A stretch of DNA of 6,920 nt from Salinimicrobium sp049687495 (GTDB lineage: Bacteria; Bacteroidota; Bacteroidia; Flavobacteriales; Flavobacteriaceae). The stretch's first letter is position 1; every line of letters begins with the position of its first letter. The notes beneath the pieces were generated by a model. The model had not been told where the DNA came from. It did no database searches and saw nothing but the letters and a program-made list of their open reading frames with translations. This document shows positions 5,016-6,920 of the stretch, piece by piece. The position numbers and the translations under genes were made by a program. The stretch spans positions 1 to 6,920 of the forward strand of contig JBAVJB010000113.1 of the NCBI GenBank assembly GCA_049687495.1, in the 5' to 3' direction.

Positions 5016-5048
5016 AAGCCCTTTTTGTCTTTCAAAAAGGGCTTTTTT
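5016..5048 (+). terminator. Intrinsic terminator of the NTF2-like lipoprotein gene
   Basis: AAGCCCTTTTTG (5016-5027) and CAAAAAGGGCTT (5033-5044) form a perfect 12-bp stem with a TCTTT loop, running into a six-base T run (5043-5048). It starts 28 nt after the stop codon. It is nearly symmetric, but no convergent gene is present. Confidence 0.88.
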
Positions 5049-5099
5049 AATGAGCTTTGGTTCACGTACCCGTAACCCGCGGTACTGTTGCATTTTTTC

Positions 5100-5107
5100 T
5101 ATCTTAG
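5100..5107 (+). promoter_or_regulatory. Possible -7 element (TATCTTAG) for the DUF885 gene
   Basis: TATCTTAG has one mismatch to TAnnTTTG and ends 23 nt before the ATG at 5131, a usual distance. No TTTG lies at the proper -33 distance. The preceding terminator makes a promoter in 5049-5130 necessary, which raises its likelihood. Confidence 0.35.
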
Positions 5108-5130
5108 TTGCTTCTAATCAAATTGCTTTT

Positions 5131-6920
5131 ATGTTAAGGAAATTACTACTTCCGCTGTGTTTTGCACTTGTGCTTTCGGGCTGTAAATCTGAAAGCGTGG
5201 AACTCATGGAGGAAAGCCGTGATGTGAGCGCGAATTTTGAACGGCTGCTGCACAACTATTACGAAGACGGCCTTAGGCTGAATCCTGTGCAAGCCACCGT
5301 ACAGGGCGATATGCGGTACAACGACCGTTTCCCCGACCTGCTTTCAGAGACCTATGCAGATAAGCTCAGGAATTACTATTCGGTTTACAGGAACAGGCTG
5401 ATGCAGTTTAAGGATGAAAACCTTAGTCCTACCGAGCAAATGAGCAAAGACATCCTGCTGTGGGAGTGCAACATCAATCTCGAGACGCTTGAGTTTGACA
5501 AAGACAAGTATATGCCTATAGACCAGATGTGGTCTGTAAACCTGTTCATGGGGCAGCTGGCAAGCGGCGAGGGCGCGCAGCCTTTTAAGACCGTGCAGGA
5601 TTATGAGAACTGGCTAAGCCGCGTTGACGGCTACCTCACCTGGATGCAGCACGCCCGCGAGAATATGCGCGAGGGGATGAAACGCGGCTACGTTTTGCCC
5701 GCTGCGTTAATAAGGAAGATCATTCCGCAGATGGGCGCCATGACCGGCGGCGAGATCGAGAACCACCTCTTTTTTGGGCCTGTGCTCAATTTCCCCGAGA
5801 GTTTTACTGCGGAAGAAAAAGAGATGCTCATTGACAAATATAGAACTATGGTGGCCGAAAAGGTCATTCCTGCCTATGAGCAAATGCATGACTTCTTGCA
5901 GGAGGAATATTTGCCCTACGGAAGGAAATCTAGCGGGATTGATGATATTCCCAATGGCGAAGAGTATTATAAACACCAGATAAAGCTCTACACGACTACA
6001 GATATGACTGCGGAAGAGATCCACCGGTTGGGCCTTGCTGAAGTGGCGCGTATTTCTGAAGAAATGGAAAAGGTGAAGCAACAGGTAGGCTATAAAGGTG
6101 ACCTCAAATCATTTTTTAATTATGTGCGGCAGAACAAGAAGCTTATGCCTTTTGACACTGCCGAAGAGGTCATCGCGCATTTCAACAAGATCCGTTCCCG
6201 CATTCAGCCTAACCTTGACAAGCTTTTTGACGTGACGCCAAAAACTCCTTTTGAGGTGAGACGTACCGAAGCTTTCAGGGAAGCATCGGCCAGTGCCGAA
6301 TATAATGCCGGTTCTCTTGATGGCACCCGGCCCGGCATCTTTTACGTGCCCGTGCCCGATGCCACTACTTACAACATTTACAGCGATGAATCGCTCTTCC
6401 TGCATGAGGCCATTCCGGGGCATCATTACCAGATCTCGCTCACGCAGGAGAATCAAAAGCTGCCCGACTTCAGGAAGACGCTTTGGTATAGTGGCTATGG
6501 TGAGGGCTGGGCGCTTTATGCCGAATCTTTAGGAAAAGAACTCGGACTTTATGACGATCCTTATCAATACTTCGGAATGTTAAGTGCCGAGATGCACCGC
6601 GCCATCAGGCTGGTGGTAGATACCGGGTTGCACAGCAAAGGCTGGTCCCGCGAAAAGGCGATTCAGTATTCGCTCGACCATGAAGCTGAACCTGAAGCAA
6701 GCGTGATTTCAGAAATTGAGCGATATATGGCGAATCCCGGGCAGGCGCTGTCCTATAAGATTGGTCAGTTAAAGATCATGGAACTCAGGGATAAAGCCAA
6801 AGCCGAACTGGGAGATCAATTCGACATCAGGGAATATCACGACCAGGTGCTGGAGACCGGCTGTGTTCCACTGGAGTTGCTGGAGAACAGGATCGATGAT
6901 TGGATAGAGGAGCAGAAAGC
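5131..6920 (+). CDS. DUF885-family lipoprotein, predicted zinc metallopeptidase (3' end cut off)
   Basis: The frame is open from the ATG at 5131 to the window edge, giving 596 complete codons and two bases of the next. It begins with a lipoprotein signal (MLRKLLLPL, lipobox LSGC, Cys18), so it is an envelope lipoprotein. From about residue 35 to the end it matches the DUF885 family: LNPVQATVQGD near the start, WSVNLFMGQ, GRKSSGIDD, and RPGIFYVPVPD before the catalytic region. The zinc-type motif HEAIPGHH is at 425-432 (H425, E426, H431) and EGWALYAE at 458-465 may supply the third ligand (E458). By the HExxPGH pattern it is a predicted peptidase; no substrate is known to me. The length is already near the family norm, so only a few C-terminal residues should be missing. 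It follows a terminator and has its own leader. Confidence 0.93.
   Translation, partial: MLRKLLLPLCFALVLSGCKSESVELMEESRDVSANFERLLHNYYEDGLRLNPVQATVQGDMRYNDRFPDLLSETYADKLRNYYSVYRNRLMQFKDENLSPTEQMSKDILLWECNINLETLEFDKDKYMPIDQMWSVNLFMGQLASGEGAQPFKTVQDYENWLSRVDGYLTWMQHARENMREGMKRGYVLPAALIRKIIPQMGAMTGGEIENHLFFGPVLNFPESFTAEEKEMLIDKYRTMVAEKVIPAYEQMHDFLQEEYLPYGRKSSGIDDIPNGEEYYKHQIKLYTTTDMTAEEIHRLGLAEVARISEEMEKVKQQVGYKGDLKSFFNYVRQNKKLMPFDTAEEVIAHFNKIRSRIQPNLDKLFDVTPKTPFEVRRTEAFREASASAEYNAGSLDGTRPGIFYVPVPDATTYNIYSDESLFLHEAIPGHHYQISLTQENQKLPDFRKTLWYSGYGEGWALYAESLGKELGLYDDPYQYFGMLSAEMHRAIRLVVDTGLHSKGWSREKAIQYSLDHEAEPEASVISEIERYMANPGQALSYKIGQLKIMELRDKAKAELGDQFDIREYHDQVLETGCVPLELLENRIDDWIEEQK

Noticed and set aside
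5707..6456. Minus-strand frames of 124 and 115 codons
   Set aside because: Antisense to the DUF885 gene, which carries conserved motifs throughout; no independent support.

Overview
The window looks like chromosomal DNA of a marine-type Flavobacteriaceae member (phylum Bacteroidota; a Gramella/Salinimicrobium/Zunongwangia-like organism is an inference). The reasons are: Shine-Dalgarno sites are nearly absent, -7 elements of the TAnnTTTG type lie upstream of several genes, signal peptides end in ...AQ, the lipoproteins have short acidic linkers, and a repeat-filled intergenic region carries sequences of a kind common in this group. No rRNA, tRNA, IS element, CRISPR array or phage gene is visible.

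Layout. Positions 1-141 are an open frame that may be the 3' end of a gene entering from the left. Positions 161-540 hold a promoter region with a palindrome and a hairpin-embedded ribosome binding site, followed by two small convergent single-span membrane protein candidates (226-375 on + and 388-537 on -, both 49 aa). Positions 3413 down to 686 form a compact minus-strand operon of three genes: a secreted alpha/beta hydrolase, a cytoplasmic VOC (glyoxalase-fold) protein overlapping it by 32 nt, and 6 nt later a secreted two-domain protein whose C-terminal half is a metallo-beta-lactamase fold with most metal ligands missing. The operon has a plausible -7 box upstream and a hairpin terminator downstream. 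A 59-aa minus-strand small membrane protein (3621-3800) with a strong terminator lies upstream of the operon.

Positions 3801-4498 contain no convincing gene. They hold three kinds of interspersed repeat (an 18-nt CACCAAATACCAAAC-type repeat, a REP-like palindrome with a truncated second copy, and a GCCTGAAGGGC pair flanking a hairpin). The plus strand then carries two lipoprotein genes: a 162-aa lipoprotein with a probable NTF2/SnoaL-like fold, closed by a clear terminator, and a DUF885-family lipoprotein with an HExxPGH zinc-peptidase-like motif. The latter runs off the right edge probably only a few codons before its stop.

Functionally the window is dominated by envelope proteins. Both hydrolase-like enzymes (the alpha/beta hydrolase and the DUF885 protein) are exported, and the operon joins three unrelated folds that each belong to enzyme superfamilies. 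No substrate can be assigned. The most unusual item is the inactivated metallo-beta-lactamase site. I see no complete new defence or mobile system here.
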